Source: Aquilaria yunnanensis (lineage: Eukaryota > Streptophyta > Magnoliopsida > Malvales > Thymelaeaceae). From it: 64,000 bases of DNA. The DNA lies in assembly GCA_039654915.1 (NCBI GenBank), contig CM077597.1, positions 61,036,001 to 61,100,000 on the forward strand. Reading direction: 5' to 3'. Made by a program: the position numbers and the translations under genes. The notes beneath the pieces are model-generated. The model did no database searches. It was not told where the DNA came from and saw only the letters and a list, made by a program, of their open reading frames with translations. Positions 1 to 11,355 of the stretch are shown here, in pieces. How positions within the stretch are numbered: the first letter of the stretch is position 1; each line of letters begins with the position of its first letter.

Positions 1-482
1 TGGTTTCACAATAATTTCATATTAATAATGGGCCCAATAGTTGAGCCATTATTAAGCCCAAAATTAAAGCCTAATTGGATTAGGGCTTTGAAACCTATTA
101 GGCCTGGAAGTTGAGTCTCACTATAACTACAACTTCTAGTGAGAAATTCGCAGGTCTCCTTGCCCTAGCCTCCCAAAAGGACAGCCGCACTCTTCTCTTA
201 CAATTCCTTGGAGGACGCAAGCTAGCACTGCGAGTGCAAGAGAAACGCATCTGCCGGGATGTGGTGGAAGCGTGGTGATCCCAAGAGGCTCGTGTGGATA
301 CCATAGAGAGCTTGAACACGTCAACTGTTCAGGTTTTGTGATTCGACTCTACAATTGAGTGAGAGATCTCAACCGAAAATTAGGTATGAAAATTTTTGAA
401 CACCCGGTTTACCCCGTTTCACTTGGATCCTGGAGGGTTTCGGTTAAATTTCACTGCGCTGTTTGGCTCCCGAAATCCATCA
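1..482 (+). mobile_element. Solo LTR family A, 3' part (copy A1, cut by window start)
   Basis: This is the right-hand third of an LTR repeated at 9940, 23187, 29581, 48278 and 53727. It carries the region just before the LTR TATA box, the transcribed part and the conserved end (CTCCCGAAAYCCA-CA), stopping at 482. The next five bases are CTTGT; the matching target-site copy lies outside the window. No coding capacity is seen; the short ORFs here are chance. Very close similarity to the other copies supports recent amplification. Assignment is by direct comparison within the window. Confidence 0.85.
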
Positions 483-2190
483 CTTGTGAGCCATGATATT
501 TTTGCTTCATATCCACACTTGAAAGTCTTTATTTTAAGTGAAAATTCTGCTTTAAATTCAACCTTTTAAGAAGATATGTTGAGTCCTTTGTTTTGTGTCA
601 CATTCCATTCATAAATTTCCTGCATTGTTGTGCATATACTTGCAAAAACAAGTTTGCCACTAAATTGGTTTTACCTAATCCTATCTATTCCAATCTTATT
701 TCCTTTAAGATGCTTAGGATTTTTTTGAAATTCATGCATCCTTGTTTGGTTATTAGTTTATGCAAACTATTGTCTTGACGTGCATAACTTCAGCTTTTCA
801 TGACCTTTACACTTATGTGAGTTTAGGTCAATTTGTTTTGAGTGCATACAACATCCCCGAGGTAAATTCTTCCTACACTTTTTCTTGTTGTGAGACTAAT
901 GTTTTTGAGATGGCAAAGCAATGAAAGTGATGCATAGAGTTAAGATGAAAATTGTGCAAAGACTCAAATTTTTTTTGCTAATTACTTCAAACTTTGTTTT
1001 CAAATCTGGAGTTATCAAAATTAACATTGTGTTGGGATAATGGTTCAGGTTTTGCACAGGAGTAAATCTCCATACACAAGCATTTCATGCTCTTGGTGCT
1101 TATGTGCACAATAAATGCTTAAGTGTTGTCTATTTCATCCTTATTAATTCAGTTTCCTTTTTTAATGTAGGTTTTGATTTGAGGATGAATCCTTCCAAAG
1201 AGGGGAGAGTTGATATGATCAAGAAAGGCACAACCATGGATGGCAGGGACCCATTGAAGATAACTAGTGAACCAACGACAAGGAAGAAGTCGAAAGAGCT
1301 CACAAGTGCACTTCAAGCTTTTGTCTCAAGCTACTTCATCGAGAATGGACTTGGAATTTCACAAGGAGCATTCAAGGAATCATATGGAGATGATGGCCAA
1401 GCTTGGTACTCAATTCTAGAGTGCCTAGACAAGGCACAAGATAAGGAACAACAAGAGCACCCATTAAGCGCACCTTTGGAGCCTACTTGAAGTGTTTCAA
1501 GGTCATTTTGCTTCTACAAGCTGGATCTTTGAGCTCTAACACTTCAAGACCTCTTTTCAACATTTAAGAGGAAGTATCAAGTTAATGGAACTTAAATATT
1601 CAAGCTTGGATTTAAAGATACAAGTAAAAACCCTACTGAGCCCTTGAAGTGCACCCGAGAAGACTATTAGGGATTTTTATGGCCAATCTTGTATTGTAAT
1701 GCATTCTCTTTTATTTTTTTATTTATTTACATTATTTAGGATGTTATTAGGGTCATGGAAGTGATTCAGGTTGTTTAGGATAAATGGAATTCGCTGCACA
1801 CATTAAACATGTGCAAATTAGGTGTTAAAATCCTAGTTTGACTAGGTTTTCTTAAGTCTTTTGTACCTAGGTTTCCTATGTGACTTGGGCTACGAATTTT
1901 GCTGAGTCTTTTAACCTAATTTTTTCCTATAAATAAGCACATATTCTGGTTGTAAAACACAGGCTTTGGATGAAATAATATTGTTACTTTGGAGAAAAAT
2001 TATCTTTTGTTCTTTGAGGACTACCTTGGTGCACAAGTTGCTTGTGTTCTTAGTTTTCTTATACTTCTTATTTTTAATCACAAGTTGATTAGGGTTGGGG
2101 GTTTAAATGCAGTCTCTTTGATGTCTTGTAGAGCTTGAAAAACATCTTGGGCACATTTCTTAGTCGTTATACCAAAGGGGTTTGCACCAT
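483..2190 (+). mobile_element. Fragment of LTR-retroelement family D with the tail of a pol/gag-like ORF
   Basis: The part from about 1200 to 2190 matches the reverse complement of about 14345-13385 in element D. An open frame at about 1104-1490 encodes a polar tail with the motif DPLKITSEPTTRKKSKELTS; the same tail (SGPLTRKKAKELTSALQ) is on the minus strand at about 14280-14220. Tails of the form GPxTRxxAKxL are common at the C terminus of plant Ty3/gypsy polyproteins, so I infer a polyprotein end. A TATA-like box (CCTATAAATAAGC) sits near 1930. The fragment runs straight into the truncated 5' LTR of the next element, so the junction near 2190 is approximate. Nothing recognisable is seen in 483-1100. 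Confidence 0.5.
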
Positions 2191-3362
2191 AAGGGTCCAA
2201 GTATTCCAGGGGTACTCTAGGGTTTTCGAAACTCCTCCAAGACCTAGGAGTTTTCTTGGGTTTTTTTGGTTACTTTCACCAAAGGCAAGAAAACTAGTTA
2301 ACAAGGGACCATAACTAGGTATCACTGGCTTGGGTGAAAGGTTTAGTACCATTGGCGACCTAGCCGTGCCATCAGGCATGAGGCTGTGATGTGAAACCTT
2401 AGTGCACCTAGTGGGTCTTTATGGCCTTGCCAGCTGTAGTCCCACCATAGTGCCCCTGTACAACATAAGGGAGTTTCAGCCAATGAATCATCACTGGTTA
2501 GGCTAGTAAGCTACGCTTGCTAATAAGTAAGGCTTTGCGTTGTGGTTCAAGGACTAGGTATATGAGAGGTCCTAAGGGACTAAGATATATGCACGTAATT
2601 CTAGCCTTAAGCTGTATAAGCTCACAGCATATTACATTTGTTCACATATGTGTTGTCCTTAGTAACTTTTATTGCAGGTGAGGTAAAGTTACTAAGAATT
2701 TTGAATTCTCACTCCCTAGTTATGTTGTGCAGTTTCTAATGTTGTTGGGCTAGATAACCACTGAGGGTTGTCATGGTAGTTTGTTGTCGTAGGTATTTTG
2801 TTTGAGAATCTTTATGATTCTAGTCTACTTGGGTTACTTATTCGTTAAGTAATAGTGCTAACTATAGTGTTTTTCTTCACCGTAAAGCCTAACAACACAT
2901 GGACAGGACTTTTGTCACTCACCACTGGGACCTATGTCCAAGGTGGGAGTTAGTTTGAGAAGATCTCAGTTGAGGCTTGTATCTATAGTACTCCTAGTTA
3001 CCTCCAATGTTTATGATGGAGTCCTAAACTATAAGGTTGCTCTTAGGTGTGGAGCATTAGTCTACTTTATGTTGAATGCTCTTACATGGTTGTTATGTGT
3101 AGTATTAACCATATAAATGTTGATTTTGTATGCTTTGGCTATTTGAACTTTTTTTCTATGGAAGTATCTTGACCTAGTCAATTCTTTTATGAATTTCTTT
3201 TAATCCAAGTCAAAGCATAAGTGCATGCATCCTTCATATTCTAGATTAATCAACTATTTTCATGGAGTTTTAATTCACACACATATACAACAAGCTAATT
3301 GTAACCACCATGAAACTAGTTGTCACAGGCTTTGTCGGCAGGGGGCAAGGACAGCTGTGTCA
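2190..3362 (+). repeat. 5' LTR remnant of the Tekay-like element
   Basis: It matches two blocks of the 3' LTR (about 12530-12999 and 16414-17145) along its length and ends in GTGTCA at 3362, like the 3' LTR end at 17145. The first half (about 1.1 kb of the 3' LTR) is missing, replaced by the family D fragment upstream. The insertion that splits the 3' LTR at 12999/16409 is absent here, which dates that insertion after the element itself. Confidence 0.8.
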
Positions 3363-3367
3363 ATTTT

Positions 3368-3380
3368 TGGTATTAGAGCT
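3368..3380 (+). other. Primer binding site (tRNA-Met type), degenerate
   Basis: TGGTATTAGAGCT lies five bases after the 5' LTR end. It differs at one position from the TGGTATCAGAGC primer site usual in plant LTR elements that use initiator tRNA-Met. It fixes the inner edge of the 5' LTR. Confidence 0.75.
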
Positions 3381-3622
3381 TAGAGCTCAATTCATAGATA
3401 TTGGAGGCTAAGACTGAGATCTACTTTTGGAGGTCCATGTGCTAGGATAGTTAGTGCTGACCAACATCTGGGGAATATCATCTGGCTTTGCTTGCAAGTT
3501 GCTTTGATTGACACTAGGTCAAGAGATTCGAGAGGAGCTAGAGAACCTAGTGAAGGTTCTTGTGACCCATTTATGGCAAGGCTAGATGAGATATCTAGGG
3601 TGCTTCAGGGTTAACTTAAACT

Positions 3623-4015
3623 ATGACACAAGTAGCACAAAGCATGACTACTATCATGTATGATTTGAAGGCCAAGAAGTTCTTCCAGTTCCTTAAGACT
3701 GTACTTCAGAGGTGTATGGTAACTGTGGATATCCGGGGCTATCGCCAAGTAGTTCAAAAGGCATTGGCCTTAGAGAGAGAAATTGAGGACTCAAAGGCAC
3801 CAAGCAAAATGGTGGAGGTTGGACCAGCCAACCTAGGAAAGAGTACCAGAAAGCAACCAACGGTAGGAAGGATGACTGAGAATTAAGGTCCCTCCAAGAG
3901 AAGGAAAATGGGTTTGTGCCTTAAATGTATACGATTCCATGGCATGAAGCCATGCACATTGGGAACTGATATCTATAACATTTGTGGTAAAAGTGGTCAC
4001 TAGGCAGGGAATGCC
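3623..4015 (+). pseudogene. gag remnant with zinc-knuckle-like motif (Tekay-like)
   Basis: An open frame (3623-3886) has the gag C-terminal motif DIRGYRQVVQKALALEREIE, followed out of frame by cysteine-rich residues (CLKC, then CNICGKSGH near 3975-4000) resembling a CCHC knuckle. The N-terminal capsid half is unrecognisable. It would have formed the capsid of the intracellular particle. Stops and frame changes make it non-functional. Confidence 0.6.
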
Positions 4016-4159
4016 CACAGGTTCAACCTTTTCCAGGTTCGCCTAGCAATCGACCCCTTACACCTCTTGCCATAGGAAGTCACCCTGGTGTAGCCACAGT
4101 AGTAGTTGATGCTAGGGTTTTCACCCTGGCTAGTTAAGTGCAAAAGAGCCAGCCGTCGT

Positions 4160-4535
4160 TCAAGATAACTTTACTTTCCTGAACAATAGTGTTAGAGTAC
4201 TTTTCGATACTGGAGCTACTTTTTCTGTGGTATTGTCTACCTTGGTAGATAAACTTGAATTACAGCAAGAAATCTCAGATGAGTTGAGACTCATTAGGAC
4301 TGCAGGGGAGAGTTTTATTGTGACCAACAAATTGATTACTAGGTATCCCTTGCAGTTAGGCAACCATGATTTCTCTTATGAGTTGTGAGTGATAGAATTA
4401 AGGTCTTATGACCTAGTAATAGGAATGGATTGGCTAAGCAAGGAAAAAGTGAAAATTGACTGTGATAGTCACCCAGTCGACCTTGCTAATGCTCAAGGAG
4501 CTAAAATGACATGCACAGGAGGGTTAGCATCCAGT
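4160..4535 (+). pseudogene. Aspartic protease remnant (Tekay-like)
   Basis: The active-site motif DTGA is encoded at 4206-4217 inside VLFDTGATFSVV, and the family's later motif appears as LVIGMDWLS near 4402-4430. The frame has a stop between the two. This retropepsin would have processed the polyprotein. Directly downstream about 130 residues of the usual protease-RT linker are missing: the sequence passes from GGPVH to the RT motif DYRKLNAV within a few codons near 4565-4585, an internal deletion. Confidence 0.7.
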
Positions 4536-4569
4536 GCTAAAACTTTACACCTTAGAGGTGGCCCGGTGC

Positions 4570-5650
4570 ATCGACTACAGAAAGTTGAATGCAGTAATAG
4601 TCAAGAATAAGTATCTGCTTCCTAGGATGAATGATCTATTTGATAGGCTTTAATGAGCGAAGGTGTTTTCTAGGATTGACCTCTAATTTGGATACTTCCA
4701 GGTCAGAGTAAAGAAGGAAAATATCCCAAAAACTACCTTAAGGAAAAGATATGGGCAACACAAGTATACAGTTATGCCATTTGGTGTGACCAACGCCCTG
4801 ACAGTGTTCATGGAAGCCATGAATAAGATCTTTAGACCATTCTTGGACCCGTTTGTTAAAGTCTTCATCGATGACATTTTGGCATACTCACAGTCTATGC
4901 ATGAGCACGAGGATCACCTTAGAACAGTTTTCCAAGTACTAAAGGATAATCAGTATTATGCAAAGCTATCTAAGTGTGAGTTTTGGTTTAAAATGATATG
5001 ATTTCTAAGGCATATTATCAGTGCTCAAAGTTTGTCAGTTGATCCTGAAAAGGTTCAACTAGTAGTTGAGTGGAAGAGACCAACTATAGTTACAGAAGTC
5101 AGGAATTTCTTGGGCTTGGCAGGCTACTATAGGAGGTTCATAGAGAAGTTCTCCGTGATAGCTATGCCATTGATAGCTTTGACCAAGAAAACTCAGAATT
5201 TTGAATGGACACCTATGTGTGAGGAGGCTTACCTAGAATTGAAGAAAAGGTTGACAAGTGCACCAATACTCAATATACCAGATTCGAACAAAGCTTTCAC
5301 GGTGTGCACAGATGCATCAGGTTCTAGCCTGGGGTGTGTATTGATGCAAGAAAGTTGGGTGATTGCCTATGGCTCAAGGTAATTGAAGCTTAATGAGTTG
5401 AATATCCAGTTCATGACCTTGAGCTATCAGTGGTAGTCTTCACTCTTAAGCTTTGGAGGCATTACTTGATCAGTAGGTTGTCCAAGATTTTCACCGACCA
5501 AAAGAGTTTTAAATATTTGTTCACACAGAAGGATTTAAATATGAGGCAGTGATGGTGGATCGAGTACATAAAAGATTATGATTGCTCGATTGAGTACTGT
5601 GCAAGCAAGGGAAATGTAGTGGCAGATGCACTAAGTCAGAAGTATACGGG
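4570..5650 (+). pseudogene. Reverse transcriptase and RNase H remnant (Tekay-like)
   Basis: RT motifs in order: DYRKLNAV (about 4570), SRIDL (about 4672), MPFGVTNA (4774), and the catalytic FIDD at 4864-4875 within VFIDDILAYSQ. Then come [14 protein letters not shown] (about 5101) and the RNase H start FTVCTDASG (about 5297-5325). RNase H continues in other frames to SIEYCASKGNVVADALS near 5590-5636. Stops at about 4611-4690 and 4999-5001 and frame changes after 5382 disable it. Catalytic residues visible in the RT core are kept, so decay is mostly by stops. Confidence 0.8.
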
Positions 5651-5829
5651 AGTGATCCTATCTAAGGATCGGGCTATGGGTTCTTTAGGAGAAATGTTGG
5701 GGCATTGTTTCTCGACTTTGCATGAGTTTTGGCAACGATCCATTGTTGAAGAAACTTTCTAGAGAAGAGAGACTTGGTACTATGAAGAAAGAATTTCGGT
5801 ACAAAGATGGAATACTACACCATGGAGAT

Positions 5830-7125
5830 CGACTCTACGTGCCGAATGTGGAGGGACTTAGGCAACAAGTACTATAGGAGGCACATAGTGGTAGTTTTAG
5901 TGTTCATCCTGGTGTTAGAAAGATGTACCATGACCTAAAGACACATTTTTTGTGGTTGGGACTTAAAAGGGATGTAACAGGACATGTGGCCAAGTGTTTG
6001 ACTTGCCAAATGGTTAAAGCTGAACATCAGAAACTTGCAGGCACACCTCAAAGTTTACCTCTTCCAGAAAAAAAGTGGGGGGGTCCATAACCATGGATTT
6101 CCTAGTAAGGTTATCAAACACCCAGAGTCAACATGATGCTATATGGGTGGTGGTCAATAGGTTGACTAAATCGGTGCACTTTATAGCCATAAAAATCACT
6201 TACACTTTGGAAAGGTTGGCTTAGTTGTATGTTAAGGAGATTGTAAGGTTGCACCATATACTAGATCAGATTATATCAGATAGGGATCCTTGGTTTGTGT
6301 CACAATTTTGGAATGCTTTCTAGGAGGCATTTGGAAGTAAGGTTAGTCTCAATACTACCTTCCATCCTTAGGCTGATACACAGTTTGAGAGAGTGACTTA
6401 GACTTTGGAAGATATGTTGCCCATGTGTGCTATTGACTTCAGAGGTAATTAAGATCGGCACTTGCCTCTCATTGAGTTTGATTACAACAACAGTCACCAA
6501 ACTGTTATAAGCATGGCACCATACGAGGCTTTGTATGGTAGGCGGTGCATGACGCCCCATTGTTGGGCGGACCCTTTAGATAGGGTAGCCATTGGTCCTA
6601 AGATTATAGCTGACATGATAGCTAAGATTAAGTTAATCCAGAAGTGGATTAGAGCAGCCAATGACCGACAGACTAAGTATGCGAATCTAAGGAGAAGAGA
6701 TTTAACCTTTGAAGTTGGGGACAAAGTACTTCTCAAGGTGTTTACTATGAAAAGAGTTACCTAGTTTGGGTAGAAGGGTAAGTTTGGCACCTAGGTACAT
6801 CGGACATTATGAGGTTTTTGAGAAAATAGGAAGAGTGGCTTATTGGTTTGCGTTACCACCTAACTTGTCTCAGGTGCATAACATATTTCACATTTTTCTT
6901 CTAAGGAAATGCACAGTGGAACCATGACAAGTAGTTAATCCTACGGTGGTGCCCATCCAGGAAGACTTGACTTATTCAGATACTTGATGGGCAAGTTAAG
7001 AAATTTTGAACCAAGTGGATTCCCATGATTAAGAACCTTTGGTCAAACCATAGTGAAGAGAAAGCTACTTGGGAGACAAAGTAGAATATGCTGAAAAGAT
7101 ATCCTAGTGTTTGTGCTCAATTGCA
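5830..7125 (+). pseudogene. Integrase with C-terminal chromodomain-like remnant (Tekay-like)
   Basis: The zinc-binding part ends in CLTCQMVKAEHQ (about 5997-6033). The catalytic core shows MDFLVRL (about 6093), a D-containing SDRDPWFVSQFW (about 6280-6313) and, in another frame, NNSHQTVISMAPYEALYGRRC (about 6486-6546). The GPY region DLTFEVGDKVLLKV is at about 6700-6740. Near 7030-7110, in pieces, the LVKP-WSNHSEEKATWE chromodomain-like stretch is seen, typical of Tekay/Del chromoviruses. Several in-frame stops. Chromodomains in this lineage are thought to direct insertion into heterochromatin; here that is family knowledge only. Confidence 0.75.
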
Positions 7126-7150
7126 GTAGAATTTAGGAGACCAAACTCTA

Positions 7151-7164
7151 GAAGAAGGGGAGAA
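7151..7164 (+). other. Polypurine tract of the Tekay-like element
   Basis: GAAGAAGGGGAGAA lies directly before the TGTTATGG start of the 3' LTR at 7165. This is the plus-strand primer position in LTR elements and fixes the inner boundary of the 3' LTR. Confidence 0.8.
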
Positions 7165-8276
7165 TGTTATGGCTCTCTTAGCTGAAAGCTCTCTTGAGGA
7201 AGGTAAAGTATTTGGAACCATGATTGGAACCTTATTTCAAGTTCACATAGCAAGAATAGGTGTGTCCCAAAGATTCGGTCTTGGCCCCGAGTGTTAAAAA
7301 TGAGTTTCTAAAACTTAACTTTTACTTTTAACCTAAGTTTAGTTTAAATAAGCAAAATTTGACCAAGTTTGACTATGGTTACCTAAAGGAAGGGGGCATT
7401 TTGTAACTTTTTAAATACTTTGATGGCTTGTTGGTTTTGAAGGTTATAAAGATTGGTAAAGTCAAGGTAGGTTGCCATTTCTCACCCAAACCTGAGTTCA
7501 TCCTTTATCTCTTGATTTCTATAGGGCTTTGGGAGCTAAGCAAGCATAGCAAAATGTAACCAAAACCCTCCAGGATCTAAGTGAAATGACGTAAATTAGG
7601 TGCTCAAAATTTTATACCTAGCTCCGTTGAGATCTTTCACCCAACTGTTGAGTCAAATCACAAAAATTGAACAATTGACGTGTTCAAGCTCTCTATGGTA
7701 TCCACAAGAGCCTCTCGGGATCACCACGCCTCCACCACATCCTAGTAGATGCATTCCTCTTGCGCTCACAGTGCTAGCTTGCATCCTCCAAAGAATGGCA
7801 AAAGAAGAGTGCAGTTGGAATTTTCAGAGCTCTTCTAATTTTGCCCTTAAGGAGGCTAGGGCAAGAGCTGCAAATTTCTCACTGTATGATGTATTTTTAG
7901 TGAAACTCAACTCCCAAGACTAATAGGTTTCAAAGCCTTAATCCAAATAGGCTTTAATTTTAGGCTTAATAATGGCTCAACCTTTGGCTAATCATTAATA
8001 CAAAATTATCATGAAACCAAGACCAAACAATTCGGCCCATGCACTCAAATAATCCAATTGGCTCTAAATGTGCGACCCAATAAGCTCCTATCACATTGGC
8101 AATGATTATAAATCATATTTATGATCATAACCAATGAGCGGTGTCTAGCAACACATCATTGCTACCCAAGTGACAAGATTGTCAGTGATTCGACTAAACC
8201 TTTATGATCATTATCCATATATGTCTGTTGGAATTCTTGGCACACCAAGATCCTTTTAAGATAGGATTTGAGCTCA

Positions 8277-8720
8277 TTGAGCTAACTCTAGCTTGAATAG
8301 CTATCCAAGGCAGCTAGAAGTAGCTCCCTGTAGCTCAAGTCAGCTCACTTCAGCTATAAGTAGCTCAAAGTAGCTGGACTTCAGCTCAAGTTAGCTCAAG
8401 TCAGCTCACTTCAGCTTCTAGTAGTTGAATGTAGCTAGACTTCAGCTCAAGTCAGCTTACTTCAGCTATAAGTAGCTCAAAGTAGCAAGACTTCAACTCA
8501 AGTTAGCTCAAGTTAGCTCAAGTCAGCTCAAGTCAGCTCACTTCAGCTTTTTGTAGCTGAGTGTAGCTGGACTTCAGTTCACTTCAGCTGAGAGCAGCTA
8601 ACTCCAGCTCTAGGTCAGCTCTAGGAGCTAGACCTCAGTTCATGGTGCTTGGTTGGAGCTCAAAGGAGCTCAATGGTGCATAAGTAGTATAGTGAGCTAG
8701 CTTTGTGCCAGCTCACCTTG
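8277..8720. repeat. AGCT-rich degenerate tandem repeat inside LTR C
   Basis: Short units of about 11-13 bp such as TCAGCTCACTT, AGTAGCTCAA and CAGCTCAAG follow each other with small variations for roughly 440 bp. Each unit carries one AGCT core. The tract sits in the U3 of the LTR, upstream of its TATA box. Confidence 0.8.
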
Positions 8721-8774
8721 CTTTTAGCTCAAAACCACCAAGAGATACATATTTTATGTAAAGGTATGTCCCTT

Positions 8775-9120
8775 CATCAAAAGAGATGACTATTGGCTAA
8801 AAGAACATGTCCTTTCATCCAAAGGAAGTGTTCCTTAGTGAATAGACATGTATATTCGCCCATGAGGTGGTTGGGGTGGTTATTGCACCAAGAATGATGT
8901 CTTTCGACATCAAGAGACATGTTTTTTCACCCATAAGGTAGTTATGGGGTGGTTATAGGCCAAAGGAAGTGTTCCTTGGCTAAAAGACATGTATTTTTGC
9001 CATAAGGTAGTTATGGGGTGGCTATAGGCCAAAGGAAGTGTTCCTTGGCTAAAAGACATGTATTTTCGCCACCATACATGACCCTTAGCCAAAGGAAGTG
9101 TTCTTTGGCTTAAAAGACAC
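8775..9120. repeat. Tandem repeat of about 70 bp inside LTR C
   Basis: A unit containing GCCAAAGGAAGTGTTCC and GGCTAAAAGACATG recurs, with near-identical copies starting around 8960 and 9030 and partial or diverged copies before and after. It lies directly upstream of the TATA box at 9155, where duplicated U3 enhancer-like repeats are often found in LTRs. That role is inference. Confidence 0.7.
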
Positions 9121-9939
9121 CTTTCTAGGTGTAAAGGTGTGCCTTTTGGTCATCTATAAATAGCCTTTAGTGGCTGGCTATTTGAAGCACGAATTTGCAC
9201 TCCATTTGCTCCATTTTCTTGAGAGAAAATTGTTCTCCTCCTATTTCCTTTAGAGGCCGAAATATTAAACACTTTTTGAGAGCATTGTGGGTGGATTTAC
9301 ATAGAGATTGTTCATCTCTATTTCAAGCTTCAAGGTGCTCCTCTAAGATCAAGTTCTCCCTCAAGTTTTCGCCAAAGATAACCAAGAAGAAAGGTGCACA
9401 TCTTTTCTTGGTTTAGTAGCATGTTAGGTTTCATTTCTTATGTATGTTCTTAGTAGCATGCTAGGATTTATTTAACACAACATGTATGTGATCTTGATAT
9501 GTTATATAACATGTTATGCATGCCTATATTCATGTTGAATTCAAATGAACAAATATGCATATGGCATATACATGAGTAGATAACATAAAAGTATGTTATC
9601 ATAAGATCCTGAAATTTTCAATGTCATGGTCCCTTTGTCCAAGATATCAAGACCAAGCACGAGACATGGAATGTATCACTCTCTTATAACCCGATCTATG
9701 GTTTCTTGATTATTGAGTAGACTAACTTAAACTGATGACATTGATATCGTACATTAACTCATCCGAGCATGGCCATGCATTTTCTTAGTCTCACTCTATC
9801 AAGGAGCCCAAAGATATCACTTCCGTTACATAGGAAGGAGAAATCCCATCTTGATCATACAAAACCCTCCGCATGATATGTGACATACCTAGTGAACTCC
9901 TTCAAGTTCACTCAATTACAACCAACAAAGGGAAGTATC

Positions 9940-11355
9940 TGTTAGTGTTGTGCCCAAAAGCCAATCATGAGATGATTGTATTTTTGCACATTGAGTCATG
10001 ATATTTTATTAAGGCATTAATCTAGCAATTATGTTTGTTGTTTTGTTTCCGCGTAACATAACAAACATAATTGTAACCCTAGAATAATGATATTCTTAAA
10101 TGTCCCTAGTCTAGTATTATTGTGGAGCGGGTTGCAATAATACATAACGCCTAGCATATGTGGAGACTAATATGAGAAATGTAGTCTACATATGGGTACA
10201 AGTTGGAGAACTTGTGTGCTGGACCGACCCACCATGAGAACACTACATGGATCGTTATATGAGTGTCATAAGTGATTCTCATAGTGATCATGGTATATGT
10301 AGTCCTTTGACCTAAGGTCATCAAGGTTCCCTACATGTGAGTCACATACTTTGATACTTTCCTTTGTTGCTCGTAACTGAGTGAACTTGAAGGAGGTCAT
10401 TGGGTATGTCACATATCATGCGGAGGGATTTGTATGATCAAGATGGGATTTGTCCCTCCTATGTAATGGGAGTGATATGTTCGGGCCCCTTGATAGAGTA
10501 AGACTTAGAAAAATGCATGGCCATGCTCAGATGAGTTGATATACAATATCAATTTCATCAGTTTAAGTTGGTCTACTCGGTAATCAAGAAACCAAAGATT
10601 GGGCTATACGAGAGTGACACATTCCATGTCTCGTGCTTAGTCTTGATATCTTGGACAAAGGGACAATGGCATATATCGATGATGATCATAAAGGTTTAGT
10701 TGAATCATCGACAATCTTGTCACTTGGGTAGCGATGCTGTGTTGCTAGACACCGCTCATTGCTTATGATCATAAATGTGATTTATGGTCATTGCCAATGT
10801 GGTAAGAGCCTATTGGGTCGAACACATAGAGCTATTTGGATCATTAGAGTGCATGGGCTAATAATTTGGGTTTTGGTTTCACAATAATTTCATATTAATA
10901 ATGGGCCCAATAGTTGAGCCATTATTAAGCCCAAAATTAAAGCCTAATTGGATTAGGGCTTTGAAACCTATTAGGCTTGGAAGTTGAGTCTCACTATAAA
11001 TACAACTTCTAGTGAGAAATTCACAGGTCTCCTTGCCCTAGCCTCTCAAAAGGACAGCTGCACTCTTCTCTTGCAATTCCTTGGAGGACTTAAGCTAGCA
11101 CTGCGAGCGTAAGAGAAACGCATCTGCCTGGACGTGGTGGAAGCGTGGTGATCCCGAGAGGCTCGTGTGGATACCATAGAGAGCCTGAACATGTCAACTG
11201 TTCAGGTTTTGTGATTCGACTCTATAGTTGAGTGAGAGATCTCAACCGAAAATTAGGTATGAAAATTTTCGAACACCCGGTTTACCCCATTTCACTTGGA
11301 TCCTAGAGGGTTTCGGTTAAATTCCACTGCGCTATTTGGCTCCCGAAACCCAACA
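9940..11355 (+). mobile_element. Solo LTR family A (copy A2), nested in B1
   Basis: It starts TGTTAGTGTTGTGCCC and ends GAAACCCAACA with the exact TSD GTATC (9935-9939, 11356-11360). Length is 1,416 bp. A TATA box TATAAATA lies at 10995-11002. It has a conserved palindrome region near 10767-10793 (one mismatch in this copy). No primer site, polypurine tract or coding region is attached, so it is a solo LTR rather than an intact element. Confidence 0.9.

Larger units (their letters stand above)
8226..9620 (+). mobile_element. Solo LTR family C, nested in B1
   Basis: It begins TGTTGGAATTCTTGGC and ends GAAATTTTCA, flanked by the exact TSD ATGTC (8221-8225, 9621-9625). A TATA box (TATAAATA) lies at 9155-9162, so most of the element is U3. 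TG...CA ends, a 5-bp TSD and absence of coding sequence identify a 1,395-bp solo LTR; the TGTTGGA start is usual for plant copia elements. It is unusual in carrying two internal tandem repeat tracts. This is the only copy in the window. Confidence 0.8.

Noticed and set aside
8910..9092. ORF with internally repeated residues
   Set aside because: The repetition is the translation of the tandem repeat in LTR C, not a protein domain.
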